Both the position numbers and the translations under genes were made by a program. A DNA stretch of 64,000 nt from NCBI GenBank assembly GCA_036674765.1, contig JARVKI010000037.1, positions 62,001 through 126,000 of the forward strand, written 5' to 3'. This document shows positions 1-10,703 of the stretch, piece by piece; the stretch's first letter is position 1, and the number at the start of each line of letters is the position of its first letter. The stretch is from Seiridium cupressi. Lineage: Eukaryota > Ascomycota > Sordariomycetes > Amphisphaeriales > Sporocadaceae. The notes under the pieces are model-generated. The model made no database searches and was not told the origin of the DNA. It saw nothing but the letters and a program-made list of their open reading frames with translations.

Positions 1-1233
1 CTACTGTATCTAGGTGGATCCTGGCTGACTGGTATGTCTGCACCCCGCACTGCTGTGCATGTTCAGGATGATGAGTAAATCACCACAGTACATGTGTGAC
101 GGATCATGGCCAAGTCTATAGTAAGCAGTCAGGTCTGTACAAGCTTAAAGGAATCTTCGAAGATCTTGTAAATAGAGGAGTCTATGAGCCATTTCGGATG
201 TTGACCTACGCAGAATACGACCTCAAATCATTAGCAGAAGATATATGGACAAGTGGGAGCAAGAATCAGAATGGTCAAATGGGACCCAATCGCAACAATG
301 GTAAAACTTGTATATGCCCATTTCTCAACAGACAAACAGGAGGGGGTTCTGCCTAGAATACAATTTCACAAGCTATCTTGGAATACTAGAGTTTGACTAC
401 ATCTCACGTGGTATTTCAGTAAGGATCTCCGTTTCGCTCGGAATTTGCATATTTCAACAACTACGGCCAAATATTCATGTCGACTTGGATTGAACTAAAT
501 TGGAAGCTCTTTCATGTTTCTTCTGGCGGCTAACGTCGAATGTCTGATTACGAATACAACACTGAAACGGGGGGGGAGGGGGTTAACTGTTACCCAGTTG
601 ATGGGCGAATTTGGAGTTGCGGCAGAACGAGTTCCACTGGCTCAACGGCACAATTACTCTAAACAATAACGAGCAGGCGGACTATAGCCTGGTAATTTCT
701 CTATCATCTTACACCGATGTCGTTAGCGCAAACAACATTATCCGATGTGGTAAAGTGGGGGACACAGGTGATGATAATGGTCCGGTCTCTTAATACTGCC
801 GCAACAAGGATGAAACAGACGCCACGCAAGTGGCCCAAACAAGCCAAGTAACGGGAAGTTATTAAAGGAAAAGAGGTGTTTGTCTTGTGCGAGCGATGGC
901 GTAAATGTTGGGCTTTGTTCTTTTCAGGAATACACACGAATTGGTACGCACGTTCGTTCTAGTCTGAGATCTATACAGTCATTTCTGATGAATCTTCCAT
1001 CTTCTTTCATGGAATTTCCTCGACAGCTTTCCCTTCCGCCTCTTTCATGATTTGAGTCAGTAGAAGATCCTTTGCAGACTCTCTCCACGATATCTCGGAA
1101 AAATAAGGTTCACTAGTACTTGAGCGACCCCTTGAGAGATTCGTTGAGAGTTCACCAGGCTTGGGTGTAGTCAAATTCCGACCGTATTGTTGCCCCGTTC
1201 GCTATGCTATTTCCTGACCTCAGAGAACATATC
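1..1233. other. Gap downstream of the Zn2Cys6 regulator
   Basis: No gene can be supported here. An 86-codon frame at 96-356 (plus) has a plausible amino-acid mix but no recognisable family, no splice partner and no good start context; it could be a remnant or chance. A run of G occurs near 570-580. The right end is the 3' flank of the minus-strand regulator. Confidence 0.5.
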
Positions 1234-2574
1234 TCAAATCGAGGTGTTAGTGAAAATTTCTGCATTTGGCGTCCAGCCCTCAGGTTGCCAACCGATTTCT
1301 TCCATCGGCCATTGGATCCACAACCTATGCTGCCCATTTATTGCCTGCCAAATATTCTCGATGAGATATGACGGCCACCCCTGCATCCACCAGCAACCAT
1401 TTAATGATTGGAGTAGTACACAGTAATGAGCAAGTATGACGAGAGCGACTTCTTGGCGTTGTCCTAACATCTCCATGTATTCGCTTGAGGCTAAATATGG
1501 CCATGTGAAAACCGTAGTTGTCTCTTGAACGTCCGAAACCGCGCTAGAATCGTTCGCGTCGAGCGCGCGCATGTCTATTGCTGGCAAGCGGCTTTGATGT
1601 TCAAAGAAGCAAGTCTCTAGAATGTCGATGGTTTCCGAGTATATGGTTGCTGCGCGGGAATCGGAGACATTCCTTGAGATTAGTTGACGGAGTGTAGCCA
1701 ATTGCTTGTGCTCGGTTGTGGAAAGCCAAGCTGTTGAAGTCGGCACGGGACGTGATGTGGCATGACCAACCTTGATGCGGCCAAACGTAACGGCAATGGC
1801 GAAAGGTCCCCCGAGTAGCTCTTCGGCAGCAGCATCCGAGATATGGCGCAGACCACGGAGCACTACAAGCCAGTCGAGTATGCCACTGCCATCAAACAGC
1901 AGTATATGGTCCGAAGCTCTAGGCGATGCTACAGTGTAGAAAAAGGTAATGAGGGAGAAGATGAAGAGGGCGGAGCAGTTTGCCGCAGTTACATTACGTA
2001 ACAGCTCCGTCGCCGTTCGCAAAGCTACTTGGTGTTCGCATCGAGCGATCGACACATAAAAGTCAGCCTTTGATGGGTGGAGGCGTGACATGTGCAACGC
2101 GGACAGTGCAAGGACGGCGCGCATCACGAAGCTAGTCGAGAATCCCAGTTGTGGCACATTGATCCGCCACATTGTGCGCAATGGCACGTAGCTGGAAAGG
2201 GTATAGCAAGTCGAGGTATTGTAATTATGTAAGAGTTGCAGGTGGATGGGATTGAGACTCATAGGTGCTGGAGACAACGGCCACTCGAGAGTCGGCGAGT
2301 TGTATAGGCTACCCTCTGGTCCAGCCGGAGCCTCAGTGAATACACCTGCATAGTCGCATGTAGCTGAGTGCTTGATGCAATTGCGACAAGAAGGTTTCTG
2401 CTCATCGCACTAGGACAGTCATTTCATTAAAATGGAGGACGAGATTCAGAGATGGGCATATAGCGATACCTTGATTTTGCGTCGCTTGCAGACCCTACAC
2501 CCTGTACGGACTTTCCTGCGTTTTGGACGTCGCACTGACTCCTGTGACGCAGGCGTGCTAAGCTCGGATTCCAT
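1234..2574 (-). CDS. Zn(II)2Cys6 fungal transcription factor
   Basis: Two exons: 2470-2574 and 1234-2409, with a 60-nt intron (2410-2469, acceptor ctag), giving 426 aa. The start at 2574 has a good context (gccATGg). Residues about 15-55 form the DNA-binding domain: a basic stretch RRPKRRKVRTG, then C-RV-C-KRRKIK-C split exactly by the intron, then C-DEQKPS-C-RN-C-IKHSAT-C. The spacing C2C6C6C2C6C is canonical. The rest resembles the regulatory half of Upc2-like fungal factors: an NCSALFIFSLITFF-type segment near residue 175 and a C-terminal WIQWPMEEIGW motif. It should act in the nucleus as a pathway-specific regulator. It is transcribed away from the P450 at 3407, sharing a promoter of about 0.8 kb, so that P450 and the following transporter are the obvious candidate targets (inference). 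The family assignment is solid; the target is not known. Confidence 0.88.
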
Positions 2575-2700
2575 GGCTCACGGGCCCCCCAGGGTTGATT
2601 GCTTCAGACTTGGACCCTGAAAGGGAGGAGACAAATGCTTGCCGATCACAGATGCCGGGTCCAATGAATGTTCATTGGGTCTCTTTGCGAGGGCGAATAC

Positions 2701-2737
2701 GATGCGATGCGATGTGATGCGATGCGATGCGATGCGA
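2701..2737. repeat. GATGC pentanucleotide microsatellite
   Basis: About seven tandem GATGC units, one changed to GATGT. The tract lies about 130 bp upstream of the regulator's start codon and may vary in length between strains. Confidence 0.9.
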
Positions 2738-2949
2738 GACCTTGATGGATTGCCTGCCGGTGGTGGGTGATGGAAGAGAAATGGGAAAGAGTTGATCGCT
2801 ACAGCTCGGAATCTAGCTCGGATAGTTTCCGGACACGACCCTGGTTCGCCGCTAATTCGACTTATTGTCTGTCCGAGCTCGGAAAGTCCTGATTCATGAC
2901 GGCCCGAATGGATCATACATTAAGCTGAACTGATAATGCGCTAAGCCCA

Positions 2950-3100
2950 CCTTGCATCGGCATCCCCTATAAACTGTAGTCAAGCCCTGACACAAGAGAT
3001 GGCGCACCCCGCGCACCTAGAACTCTATGGCCAGTTGGCGCACTCGCCATCTCTTGTGCCAGGGCTTGGTAGTCTTCGCTTAGGGGAGCCGACATATTGC
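2950..3100. repeat. Foldback element (long inverted repeat), MITE-like
   Basis: The core arms are 2981-3004 and 3045-3068: 24 nt each, reverse complements with one mismatch, around a GC-rich loop of about 40 nt. Weaker complementarity continues outward: tcccctaa-type and tcggc-type blocks at about 2957-2975 pair with 3080-3096. The whole forms a hairpin of roughly 150 bp. No clear target-site duplication was seen. It could be a miniature inverted-repeat element or a local inverted duplication. Confidence 0.7.
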
Positions 3101-3406
3101 ATGGTTTGACTAGCAGGGACTGTGCCCTCGCATGCAACTTTCCTCAGCGGTACGGGGCTTCTGGGCTCTCTCGTGATTGCACTACCTTGCATTCGTAGTT
3201 TTCACATGGTGTAGGAGCTATGGCTACGATGTCCCCGTTATTACTCCGGACTCGTGTCCTGTTTTCAAAAAGGACAAGACGAGCACGAATATATTTCCGA
3301 AGCTCATAGGACATCTGGGTGCTTATTCTGACGCACTCTTCCTCCTCCCAGACCCGTCATTTTGAACTTGGTATTTTGTGAGAAGCAGTGGGCCATACTC
3401 GACCGG

Positions 3407-5033
3407 ATGATGTTGTCTATCATTGGAACTATTCTCCGCGGTCTCGGCCTGGTGAGTGCTGTGCGATTCCTGAGGTATTCATTATTGAGCGTTAACCAAG
3501 TAAACAGTTGATCTTGGTCTTCTTGGGCTATCTCGGATACAACCTTTTCTTTCACCCTTTACGGTCATATCCTGGACCGTGGTATGCAAAATCCAGCATT
3601 CTCTGGTTTGTATACCAGTCTTTCACCGGTGACTATCCTTTCAAGGTGCATGAGCTCCATTTGAAGTATGGTCCTATCGTTCGCATCGCTCCCAATGAGC
3701 TGGCTTATACAGACCCGCAAGCATGGAAAGACATCTACGGACATCGGACCGGCCAGCCCGAGAACGTGAAGGATCCGTCGCAAAATATAGACGACGACCA
3801 GACACATCCGAGCATAGTCTTTGCAGGGCGCGAACAGCATTCGAAGTTGCGAAAACTCCTTTCCAATGCCTTTTCTGACAAAGCCATGCGAGAGCAAGAA
3901 CCAGTCCTGACGTCATACGTTGATCAGCTCGTGGAGGGGCTTCGGAAACAATGTAGTGAGCCGCTTGATCTTGTCCAGTGGTACAACGTGAGTGTTTCTA
4001 CGACGGCGCTCGGGATAGTCAGCTAATTCTCTAGTTTACTACGTTTGATATAATTGGGCATCTTGCCTTTGCCGAGCCATTCGACTGCCTGAGCAACTCG
4101 GCTTATCATCCATGGGTCCACATGATTTTCAGTACTTTCAAGTTTGTAACCTGGATTCGTGCCTTGAATCGGTTGGCGCCGGGATTTTCTACTTTCCTCA
4201 TGCGGATGGCGCCCAAACGCGTCCTACGTGAACATGCTGCCAACTTCCAATTGTCGAGAGAAAAAGTCTTGCGCCGGAAAGCGAACAAGCCTGAATACGT
4301 CGACTTTCTCACAAATTTATTGTCGGCAGAAGAGAGCGGTAAACTTACAGAAAGGGACATTGTCAACAATGGACCAACTCTGGTCGTGGCTGGCAGCGAA
4401 ACAACGGCTACAGTACTCTCTGGTGCGACCTTTTTCATTCTTAAGGACCAGAGCGTCTACAGGAAATTAAAGGAGGAAGTTCAATCAAGTTTTCAGAGTG
4501 TGGAAGAGATCACGCTGAATAAAATGGGCGAACTTCAATATCTTCACGCAGTTCTGGATGAAGCGTTGAGGTTATATCCTCCCGGAGCTAACAACCATCC
4601 TCGCCTTACGCCTCCACAGGGAGCTACCATCTGTGGCCGTTTCGTACCTGGCAATTGCATGGTCGGAATCAATCAATACGCCATGTTCCGTTCCCCTCTC
4701 AACTTTGCCGATGCCGACGCGTTTATTCCTGAAAGATCGATCGATCGTGCTGGAAAATGGATAGCGGACAAACGCGATGCGCTACAGCCGTTTTCGTTCG
4801 GGCCCAGGAATTGCATTGGAAGAAAGTAAGTTCAAATTGATCCAAGGCCTATCAAATCACGCTAACAGTTGGAAAGTCTTGCGTTTTCTGAAATGCGACT
4901 TATTATGTGCCGATTGCTCTTCTCCTTTGATTTGGAGTTGGCGCCAGGACAGGAAGACTGGCTGAACCAAAAGGTATATACGTCGTGGGAAAAGAAACCT
5001 CTCATGGTCAAGCTGCGTCCAATTCAGGAATGA
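3407..5033 (+). CDS. Cytochrome P450 monooxygenase
   Basis: Four exons: 3407-3451, 3508-3987, 4035-4825 and 4877-5033, giving 490 aa, normal for a microsomal fungal P450. The order is: N-terminal hydrophobic anchor, then a YPGPW proline hinge, I-helix AGSETT (about residues 294-299), K-helix ExxR (E351-R354), and haem loop FSFGPRNCIGRN with cysteine about 435. The sequence resembles isotrichodermin C-15 hydroxylase/CYP65-type enzymes. It should be ER-bound and use NADPH-P450 reductase to hydroxylate a small molecule; the substrate cannot be read from the sequence. The last intron is unusual: the branch-like gctaac lies only two bases before the first CAG, and family alignment requires the next acceptor, ggaaag at 4876, which restores GRN-LAFSEMRL. 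An alternative ATG lies at 3410. It is divergent from a Zn2Cys6 factor and followed by an MFS pump. Confidence 0.9.
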
Positions 5034-6607
5034 TAGTGTCATATCATATATCTGGCTGCAGGACAAACTTGCCAGCCCACTGTTGCCAGACAGGCGTTCT
5101 GGCCACGCAAGTTCACATGACTCCCTCGGTCAATCACGAATACCGGGACTCGTAAGGACAATGGTTTTATAGGCCAGTAAACCACGAGAGGGATTTGTAG
5201 TGAACCGTTCAGGCAACGCCTATCAGTCGATAAACAAACGGGCATGCTATGAAGCAGGATTTCCTAGTCATATCAACAGTCATTTATTGAACAATTCTAT
5301 CAACAGCTATAATAGGCACGAAAAAATATGAGCATCTGTCTTATCCATAGGTGAAGTTTACCAGGTCTTTCATAGTTCTACTAGTGAACTTATCACAGAC
5401 TATTCTGCACTCCATTGCTTGAATTGACTGCCGTCTGAGTGCGATGATTATACTTCAGGAATTAACCATATAGAGGATGTGGTTGCTCGATTTTTAGTAA
5501 CCGGGTATAGTAACCACACTCAACGAAAGACGATAGTCAGTACCACGCTAAAATGCGTATGAAGTCCCGGCAGAGATCTACGAGTGTGATCGTTAATACT
5601 TGATCCATTTCCGCATTAGTCAAGATACTTATATCCACTATCAACGTCATGTCTGTGTATGTAAATAGGAAATCCTTCTTATTAAGAGTATTGAATCGCC
5701 CAGTGGATCGCCAAATGCTCTATGGGGCTCTCCCACGTGATCTTTCGACCGTGGGGGGAGTTCGTCGAAGTTGATTTAGCTGTCGGCTCCACGTAGCGTC
5801 CTCCGTCGGATCAGGCAGCAGAGACCAAATTCGCAGCAGTAAGAGAGGCACCGGCAGCATGGTTCATGTCATGCATTATGAACGATTTTGGCACAAATTT
5901 TGCCTATGGCGGTTAGCACACCGCGTGATTACAAGCACGGACGGTGTTTCGTCTACCGGGCCTTGAACCTTAAAATCGAGAGCTCGCTTAGGGCTGGACT
6001 TCGGTAATTTCGCGAGAAGCTCGCGACGGACTCGGATTGGAACCGAGCCCAGATCCGAGACTGACTTAGTCGCATTGATGACACGCCCAGTCTGGGTGAT
6101 GAGGATTCCAACAAACGTTGACTAACACTCACTAGCTCTACTCTGACTGCATTTGAGCCCCTTTGATCTATAACTCCTTCGGCTTTCTAGTTACTTGATG
6201 TGGTATTGTCCCTGCTCGGTAGCACTAAATATCGTGGAATGGAGTTCGAACTCTACCGTCCCGCCGCATCGGATTGGGTTTTAAATTGGAATGACCCCAT
6301 CTTTCGTGATCTCGGCTCTTGTTTAATTCCAGCACACGTTTCGCCAGGGAGGCGGATGGAATAAAATGCTGCGAAAGGCGGCATTCTAGATTTGTCCAAT
6401 TTGATATCCTCACCAAATCAAAAACACTTCGAAAACATTCGACACCTTCGGATCGCACTTCTATAGTTCTCTTGTAAGTAATATCCGAGACAATCGGGCC
6501 AGCTCACTGCTGTGGTCTCAAAGCATATCGCTCGCGTTCTGACCATTTGCTGACATGGCTAATTGTCCTTCGATTCAGGCTGCGATATCTAGCACGACTT
6601 GAGCACT
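5034..6607. other. Gap upstream of MFS transporter
   Basis: There is no supportable gene in 1.57 kb. Visible signals are a near-palindromic segment at 5731-5760 containing CACGTG, flanked by ctcccacg and cgtgggg arms, and a perfect 7-bp stem hairpin tcgcgag-aag-ctcgcga at 6010-6026. Either could be a regulator site for the transporter (inference). The remainder shows nothing. Confidence 0.5.
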
Positions 6608-8307
6608 ATGGCTGATCGAAAACTCGAGGAGGACGATCGAAGTCGGTTGGAAGGACATGGAAGTGGAGTGCCCCATATTGGCGCGGGCTATGATTCCACG
6701 ACCAGCATGGTGAACGTTGCCGCCAGCGAGACGGCTACATGGGAAAAGAACGACCACATTCCTGTAACTGAATCTAATTCCGACCTCGAATCGAGGAGGG
6801 TGTTTGCACACGAAGACAGCTCCATGACGGATGACAAAATCGTTTGGTGGGATGGACCCAACGACCCTGAGAATCCCTACAACTGGCCAAATTGGCGAAA
6901 GTTCTTGAATTGCGGCCTGATCAGCATCATGACCTTGGTATCGGCTCTTGGCTCCTGTGAGTGTCGTCAAACACTATGCGCGATGAAATAATACTAATGA
7001 GAACAGCGATCTTTGCGCCCAGTGTTCCTCAAGTGATGGCCGAGTTTGAATCGACATCCTTGACGATGGCATCTTTTGTGGTCTCGGTGTACATTTTGGG
7101 TTATGCTTCCGGGCCCTTTCTCCTGGCACCGCTCTCTGAGATATATGGCCGCGTAATCGTCTATCACGTCTGCGACTTTTGTTTCGTCCTTCTCTCCGTC
7201 GGTTCTGCACTAGCTCCGTCTTTGAGCAGCCTCATCGCGATTCGCTTCTTCGCGGGAGTAGCCGGCTGCGCTCCAGTCACAAATGGCGGCGGCTCTATTG
7301 CTGACATGGTGCTTCCAGAGCACCGTGGCATCGCAATGGCTCTATACAGTGTCGCGCCTCTTGCCGGACCCATCATCGGCCCCATTGTGGGCGGGTTTGT
7401 GAGTCAAGCGCTCGGCTGGCGTTGGACATTTTGGGTTTTATCGATCACCGCAGGTGTGGTTTCGTTGGCTATGCTTTGTGTCTTGAAAGAAAGCTATGCA
7501 TACGTCATCTTAAAGCGCAAGACCGCTCGCTTACAGAAAGAGACCGGCGACTCTATGCTGAAATCGAAACTCGACTCAGGCTTGTCACCGATAGATCACT
7601 TCAAGCGTGGTATCATTCGGCCGATCAGGATGTTTATCATGTCACCGGTTATTTCAATCACGTCCCTGTACATGGCGCTTTCATACGGTTATTTGTATTT
7701 GATGTTTACCACCATGACGACAGTATTCGAGGATACATATGGGTTTTCGACTGGACTCGTCGGCCTTGCATACCTCGGCCTTGGTGTCGGGAGCATGATT
7801 GGAGTAGTCTACACCAGCCTGACATCCGACAGGCATATGAAGAAGAAACCTGCTGAAACTGGAGGGACATCTGGTGAATCTAAGCAGGATCAATCTTTGA
7901 CGAAGCCAGAGCATCGATTGAAAAATCTTCCACTCGGCGCAATACTTGTTCCTTGTGGATTTTTCATCTACGGCTGGACTGCTCAGTACCGTGTGCACTG
8001 GATCGTTCCGATGATCGCACATATTCCCATCGGTTTAGGTATTCAGCTCATCTTCTTTTCCATCCAGGTGTACCTCATTGACGCATTCACGATATACGCT
8101 GCTTCCGCGATAGCTAGCAACACTGTCGTTCGATCAATGTTCGGGGCCTTTCTACCCATGGCTGGCTTACCCATGTTTAGTGGGCTTGGACTGGGTTGGG
8201 GAAACAGCTGTTTGGGCTTTATTGCCCTCATTATGATTCCTTTTGCGTTTATTTTAATTCGGTGGGGTGAATATCTTAGGAATCGATATGCGATAAAAGA
8301 CGTGTAG
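6608..8307 (+). CDS. MFS drug/metabolite efflux transporter (DHA1-like)
   Basis: Two exons: 6608-6956 and 7007-8307, with a 50-nt intron (actaatga branch), giving 549 aa. The first 100 or so residues are a charged cytosolic tail, then a DNPENPYNWPNWRK-type motif typical of fungal DHA1 pumps just before the first membrane helix. About twelve hydrophobic segments follow. Motif A reads GPFLLAPLSEIYGR and motif C-like glycines read APLAGPIIGPIVGG, the antiporter signature. A charged loop of about 45 residues (KKKPAETGGTSGESKQDQ...) lies between helices of the second half. It should export small molecules or toxic compounds across the plasma membrane by proton antiport. It lies 1.6 kb downstream of the P450 on the same strand, so it may work with it. 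The substrate is unknown. Confidence 0.9.
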
Positions 8308-10703
8308 TCAAAAGGGGCCATATGGCTGTGGCATAGTACCTGGGATCGGTTGATGCACATTTAATAATAAGCATTTCTAAGTCAGCTTGTTATAACGCAA
8401 GGTCCGCTTGTCCGATTTGGAGATGCCCTGTTGCATTAATCCATCCCCTTTCGACGATGAGGTGGAGTGGTCTCATTTACGAGAGGTGAGAACCATGCAA
8501 AGGGACATGCTTGCGGTCAAGTTCAAGTTGAGCCTAGTCGTTCGAAACTAACTCGTAGAATATCGTTCTTGATGAGATTATCGGGTCAGCTTTTGGTGCA
8601 ATATCCACACGACCTCGCAGAACTCTATAGTATTTGGTCTCTCGAATATTTCTCAAGACGGTCCTAGGAGTAACGAAACAGTACTCCTGAGGGGAAATGG
8701 GAAATATCTCGTCCTAGATACATGTCAATGCCACCACTATACTGTCAGCTTCAGACTTCGGTGTCTTCAATTCCATACGCCGTAGAATATGATCTTACAA
8801 TACTTGCCTACCAGCCCTAAACTAGCGTCCTCTCATTTTGTGGTGCGCATGACTACGCCAAGATGCAAGGGTGAAGCATTCGGTACGCTTGTCCAAAACT
8901 TGCTAAGTCTGTCCGAGCAGACTGCCAGATTCCCCGACCGGATTGCTCGTCACAATTCCAAATCCTGGAACCAAGCCGTTTTGCAGTTTTTCAAATATTA
9001 CATTGAATTGGAAACTACTAGTCGCTACGAGTTGCTACAGAGAGCTCTCTGAGGCCTTGAGTGCCCTTTATGTTCATGACTATACCTTGTTACTGAAGAC
9101 TTGTCAATTAGTCTGAGGGGAAGAATATCAAGAATAAGGATCAGCACGTCTATTATAATACATGTAATTAAGTGTTGCTTTGTATATACCGTGTCAGTGC
9201 AGATCGACACAATGGGTTAAGTTTGAAACATCGAAAAACTCATCCCGGAATCAGTATGGCTCCTCTGAAAGCCTCAACATACATTGGACATTCAAAATCT
9301 CACGTCGGCCTCGGCGGGATCATGGGCTAACAGATGCAAATAACTATTGCGACTTTGACACACTGCTGAGGCATCTTCCCCAAGGCGGCAGCTATCCAAT
9401 TCAATGCGGTCTGCCTCATCAGCGCTCAAGTGACGGAGTTGCTGTAAACGTCAATATTGAAGAAGGATGACGGGCTGAGTTGCAGGGCTTTTGAGGGAAG
9501 CCAATGGTGAGGCACCCTTACATGACACCCTCGCGCAAAAGGCTCTTAAGCTGCGCCACTCCAATGTGACATTTCCATGCGCTTTGGCGGGGCTTGGGCA
9601 TTCTAGCATTAAGGATGTCAGCATGTGCCGTTCAGTAACGCAATATGTTTATGATCTCAACGAATGCACGGAAAACACTGCGAATGATACTAATGGGTGT
9701 TGTCTTTCGGTAAACTATCTGTCTAGGTTCAGATCCAAGTGCCAAAGTTGCTGCGTAATGCAGTAGCTAGTTCCATGATATCTTCCCAACCGATAGATAG
9801 GAGTCTGGCCCTGGAGCACTCTCCCCGTACTTGCCCATCCACCACAAAAGTTACCTTTTGACCCTAAAGGTGCTCATATCCTGTAGGACGATATCCACGA
9901 GGGTCCAGATCTAGTGGAGAATGCAATCTGTGAGAAACTCCAAATCTAAGTCGCCGCAGACCATTAATTTGCTCAAGCCGTGCTGGCTCACAGAACGGTC
10001 CGCGATGCTGGCTGACTTTGGCTGAGCATTGACAAGTCGGGTCAAAGAAAGAGACACCCGAAGGTGAAGGTATGTGTGAGTGAAAAACTCTACCTCATAG
10101 CAATGCAAGATGAAGTCATGCCAATATGCTGATGATCTACGCACATGTGTGAGTGTCTGTCGTGGCAAACATGTGAACGTGTAGTATCATCTTAGGCTTA
10201 GCACTTTTCTCATAGGTCTGGAAATCCGTAAGAATGCCGCGGACCTTGTAGCTGTTCACCTGACCACGATCGACTTCTGTTAGCACTGGTTGTTTGTTTT
10301 GAGCCCAGGTATTGTGGCCATGTTGAGGTGAAGCTGCAAGGCAGAAGAAATGCAGGCACAAGTTTGTCCCCCCAAGGCCGAAGAGAGAGAATGAAGAGAA
10401 TGTGAGAAGATGCGGTATGCCGAATGGTGGCGTTGGGCACCAGAGAAATGTTGTCGTGAGAGAAGACCATATCTGCCACATGCCCGAAATCTTGTCACCA
10501 TGTTTGGCGTGTGCCTATCGACCACCTCCCAGGCAATTGACACCCGAATTCGCCATCTGTGTTTTCTCCACGCTTCCGGAGAGAGACGGATTGGGTGTTG
10601 TGAAATTAAAGAACCGTATTGCCATGAAATGAACCGATGAACCCGTGATACTCTAACAAATAATAGGGGATGATGATGATTGTGTGGTTTGGGCTGGGAG
10701 CGA
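8308..10703. other. Long gap between transporter and coiled-coil gene
   Basis: In 2.4 kb I find no supportable gene. Short frames occur on both strands (for example 9258-9330 plus, beginning MAPLKASTYIGHSKSHVG, followed by frames broken by stops up to about 9480). That stretch could be a decayed gene but I do not recognise it. The last few hundred bases are the probable 3' flank of the minus-strand gene ending at 10704. Confidence 0.4.

Larger units (their letters stand above)
2575..3406. promoter_or_regulatory. Divergent promoter between regulator and P450
   Basis: This 832-bp interval separates the start codons of the minus-strand Zn2Cys6 factor and the plus-strand P450. It holds a GATGC microsatellite (2701-2737) and a large imperfect foldback (about 2950-3100), both listed separately. 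Any shared control of the two genes must lie here. I see no convincing TATA box. Confidence 0.5.
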
